A stretch of DNA of 64,000 nt from Paenibacillus albidus (GTDB lineage Bacteria > Bacillota > Bacilli > Paenibacillales > Paenibacillaceae): assembly GCF_014644435.1 (NCBI RefSeq), contig NZ_BMKR01000030.1, positions 18,986 through 82,985 of the forward strand. Direction: 5' to 3'. Both the position numbers and the translations under genes were made by a program. The notes under the pieces are model-generated. The model was not told the origin of the DNA. It worked only from the letters and a program-made list of their open reading frames with translations, and ran no database searches. Positions 62,199 through 64,000 of the stretch are shown one piece after another (position 1 is the stretch's first letter; each line of letters opens with the position of its first letter).

Positions 62199-62804
62199 TT
62201 ATTGTTTTTTAGAAAATCGTTCTTTTTCTACAACTTCATAAAGATAATTATCTAAAGCATTTCCACCAGACAGATATTTTATATGGGCTTTAAATTCTTC
62301 TATGATACAAAATAATTCATGAATCCTCATATCCACAACATCTTTATTACATTCAATATTCATAGGATCAGTTTCTTTATATCCAGAAATTAAAAGAAAC
62401 AGCTCATTAATTCTTCCTAAAAACTCTTTTAGACCTTTGATCAAATCATCATGGAGCCAAATCTCATATGATTGAATTAGACTCCTAAGTTCTTTGACTT
62501 CTATCGATATTTCGAATTCTTCCAATTTCTTTGCCTGTATAAACTCATTTCCCTGTCCATAGAATTGCATTAGATAATTTTCAACTTTAACTAGAGCGGG
62601 TTGAATTTTTGAATGAACCTCTTCTCGTATACCTAGTTGAATATTTAAAAGACTCTGTTTTCTATCCTCTTCTAATTTCTCTTTCTTTTCTTTTCTTTCT
62701 TCCTTTAATCGATTTTCTGTAATGTAATAATTCACAATAGTTCCAATGAGTAATACTAAAACTGTAGTAGCTGAGGATATAGCGGCACTCCATATGTAAT
62801 TAAT
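62199..62804 (-). CDS. Single-helix membrane protein with long coiled coil (ATT start proposed)
   Basis: The first ATG/GTG-type start lies at 62735 (178 residues) and has no ribosome site and no membrane segment. Extending to ATT 62804, 9 bases after AAGGAGG, gives 201 residues and adds a hydrophobic helix (YIWSAAISSATTVLVLLIGT). That helix plus the basic/coiled-coil region (ENRLKEERKEKKEKLEE) looks like a complete protein, so I favour the ATT start. Only the C-terminal part is helical and AT-rich, unlike the neighbourhood. Probably a prophage-associated gene of unknown function. Confidence 0.6.
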   Translation of the reverse strand: MNYIWSAAISSATTVLVLLIGTIVNYYITENRLKEERKEKKEKLEEDRKQSLLNIQLGIREEVHSKIQPALVKVENYLMQFYGQGNEFIQAKKLEEFEISIEVKELRSLIQSYEIWLHDDLIKGLKEFLGRINELFLLISGYKETDPMNIECNKDVVDMRIHELFCIIEEFKAHIKYLSGGNALDNYLYEVVEKERFSKKQ

Positions 62805-62878
62805 AGATTATAACCTCCTTCACAATTTTCTTCTTTAAATTTCAACAAACAACCAATTTATTCCTCTAAACTAAACCA

Positions 62879-62909
62879 AAAAAGCCCACCAGCCGAAGCC
62901 AGTGGGTAA
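62879..62909 (-). terminator. Terminator of the holin remnant
   Basis: On the minus strand CCCAC pairs with GTGGG around a TGGCTTCGGC segment, followed by CTTTTTT. Confidence 0.6.
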
Positions 62910-62921
62910 GTGTGCCATCTA

Positions 62922-63088
62922 TTCCTTGTCAGTATACCCCTTGCCTGCATCCGGGTTGCTTACGATCCCCAGCACCACTAAGATACCCAGGACCGCATTA
63001 ACCGCCGCTGTAACCTCATCATATTTTTCCGGGGCCAAATGCATCCCGAAGATAACTCCGATTGTCTGAATGCTCAGCAGCACATTTT
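62922..63088 (-). pseudogene. Truncated phage holin
   Basis: The minus-strand reading VLLSIQTIGVIFGMHLAPEK then YDEVTAAVNAVLGILVVLGI and VSNPDAGKGYTDKE is the second half of a phi LC3-type holin. The normal N-terminal helix (KNKTFWxALIPA-type) is missing: upstream is a frame break. Hence the gene is a fragment. It lies next to the endolysin, as a lysis cassette would. Confidence 0.72.
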
Positions 63089-63212
63089 AGCTCCCGAGTA
63101 TTTCCGAAGGTAAGGTTGACGGGATACGTTTTTGATTATGTACGTATAAAATCCGCCAGTATCTACTGACGGATATATACTATGGGTGCAGCCATACAGA
63201 GCGGTTTGAAGC

Positions 63213-63314
63213 TTAGACAAAGAAAGTATTAGATATGATTACCAACAAGATAAACAGGACCAGAATTGCAGCGGTAGAAGTAAATCCACCATATCCCCCA
63301 GTACATTCACCCAT
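63213..63314 (-). CDS. YjcZ-family sporulation micro-protein
   Basis: The 33-residue product MGECTGGYGGFTSTAAILVL then FILLVIISNTFFV has the Gly/Tyr-rich N-terminus and hydrophobic FILLVII helix of YjcZ-type sporulation proteins. An AAGGTGAT site is 8 bases upstream of ATG 63314. The gene is very short but well placed beside a second similar one. Confidence 0.7.
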   Translation of the reverse strand: MGECTGGYGGFTSTAAILVLFILLVIISNTFFV

Positions 63315-63343
63315 TACAGTATCACCTTATAATTGAATAAGAC

Positions 63344-63472
63344 TTACCATATGCAGGATTTCAAAATAATAACTAACAAGATATAAAGTACTAAGATTGC
63401 ACCTGTCGACGTAAAAGGACTAATACATTTTTTTTCATGGTCACATCCATATCCCCCAACAACTCCACTCAT
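63344..63472 (-). CDS. YjcZ-like micro-protein
   Basis: The 42-residue product MSGVVGGYGCDHEKKCISPF then TSTGAILVLYILLVIILKSC has the same Gly/Tyr start and hydrophobic tail as its neighbour, with a charged insert between. AAAGGAGG lies 8 bases upstream of ATG 63472. The two genes are 29 bases apart. Confidence 0.68.
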   Translation of the reverse strand: MSGVVGGYGCDHEKKCISPFTSTGAILVLYILLVIILKSCIW

Positions 63473-63570
63473 TCGTTATTCCTCCTTTGTAATTGAATAC
63501 AATTTAGAATATGTGGTATTTATAATCGTGCTTGGGCAAATAGGAATAGAAATCCCAAGCGTTTGGGAAT

Positions 63571-64000
63571 TTACTTTGTGATATTGACCGTCTTTGTCGC
63601 TGCATCATACGTGACTACAGCTCCCAGGGCCTCTGCCACCGCCCGCGCCGGGGTATACGTCACACCAGCATCCAGTACGCCGTCTGCCACCTTCTTGCCG
63701 TTGACCAACACACTAACCTTTAAATCCTTATACACCTTGTCGCCCTCCTTTAACTTTACGACCACCGCCGCCTTAAACGCCGTCCAGCCTGTCCATTTAC
63801 CGCCATCATACATCAGTCTTGGACAAATCTTGCCGCTCCAGTCAAAGTGACGCCGGAGCCGATCTATGCCCCATCCGCGCTCTTTGAGCATAGATGCAAC
63901 CAGCCCGGCTGCATTGTCCAGCGTCTTTGTGTAGTCGCCGGACTCGCATATCTCAACACCGATGCTCGTCCGGTTACCCGACTTGGCGCCGCTGCCGTCT
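63571..64000 (-). CDS. N-acetylmuramoyl-L-alanine amidase, cut by the window edge
   Basis: The gene continues past the right edge. The visible C-terminal part has the amidase_2/PGRP elements SIGVEICESGDYTKTLDNAA and RLRRHFDWSGKICPRL (a His and Cys at the zinc site), then a copper-amine-oxidase-type stalk domain (KVSVLVNGKKVADGVL, VTYTPARAVAEALGAVV). It cuts the amide between peptide and glycan of peptidoglycan. Next to a holin remnant it is the endolysin of a prophage lysis unit. Confidence 0.87.
   Translation of the reverse strand, partial: DGSGAKSGNRTSIGVEICESGDYTKTLDNAAGLVASMLKERGWGIDRLRRHFDWSGKICPRLMYDGGKWTGWTAFKAAVVVKLKEGDKVYKDLKVSVLVNGKKVADGVLDAGVTYTPARAVAEALGAVVTYDAATKTVNITK

Noticed and set aside
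1..64000. Insertion sequences, tRNA or rRNA genes, att sites
   Set aside because: No transposase motifs, no cloverleaf with a CCA end and no rRNA segments were recognised; the phage integration end is outside the window.

Overview
The window is chromosomal DNA from a spore-forming Bacillota, most likely a Paenibacillus. The base for this is a GerA-type germinant-receptor operon, SLH-anchored surface protein, Bce-type peptide-sensing module, CcpN/YqfL, split FeoB, stalk domains of the copper-amine-oxidase N-terminal type, tiny YjcZ-like proteins and moderately GC-rich coding sequence with strong AGGAGG ribosome sites. No rRNA, tRNA or CRISPR array was seen.

Layout. 1-4.4 kb: NAD-kinase-like and SPFH genes (minus strand), a graveyard of two degraded genes (iron-siderophore-type binding domain, GH29 fucosidase), then YhcH, cupin and NUDIX genes. 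4.6-10.3 kb: a tightly overlapping operon of the uncharacterised STM4015-4014-4013-4012-4011 set (LRR protein, ATP-grasp-like protein, alkaline-phosphatase-fold hydrolase, two radical SAM enzymes) that runs straight into an APS kinase gene; this is the strongest candidate for an undescribed biosynthetic system. 10.4-16.6 kb: glycerophosphodiesterase + MFS transporter, a diguanylate cyclase, a Vat-type acetyltransferase, a histidine phosphatase and a secreted phosphodiester glycosidase. 16.8-26.8 kb: Bce-type response regulator and kinase, a five-gene germinant-receptor operon, and then the BceAB-like ABC transporter, so the peptide-sensing module is split by the ger operon. 27-32.5 kb: RsbQ-like hydrolase with a stand-alone PAS/coiled-coil protein, WYL regulator + SRPBCC protein, feoA and a two-piece feoB. 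32.6-43.7 kb: TIMP-like protein, MocR regulator divergent from an EamA transporter, a gluconeogenic block (ccpN, yqfL, glpX-type FBPase), YsnF stress protein, AraC regulator, aldo/keto reductase, ZIP transporter, GNAT and NIPSNAP proteins.

44.3-51.5 kb: a three-gene minus-strand operon encodes a Tat-exported double tail-collar protein, a single tail-collar protein and a 1830-residue SLH-anchored adhesin with near-identical 303-bp internal repeats. 51.8-57 kb: MsrA/MsrB fusion whose MsrB active-site Cys appears replaced, a PTS EIIA remnant, paired chromate transporter halves, a ROK regulator and a formylglycine-generating enzyme. 57.8-61.5 kb: an AraC/EamA/CsaA group lies between an intact Pro/Thr-rich secreted protein gene and a degraded inverted paralogue of it. 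62-64 kb: remnants of a prophage lysis region (endolysin at the right edge, truncated holin) with two YjcZ-like micro-genes and a membrane coiled-coil gene that seems to start with ATT.

A dispersed intergenic element of about 179 bp occurs three times (14.2, 44.1 and 57.4 kb). Each copy has four TGYA-N5-TRCA palindromes at 51, 62 (or 52) and 51 bp spacing, and the second half is oriented as the reverse complement of the first.
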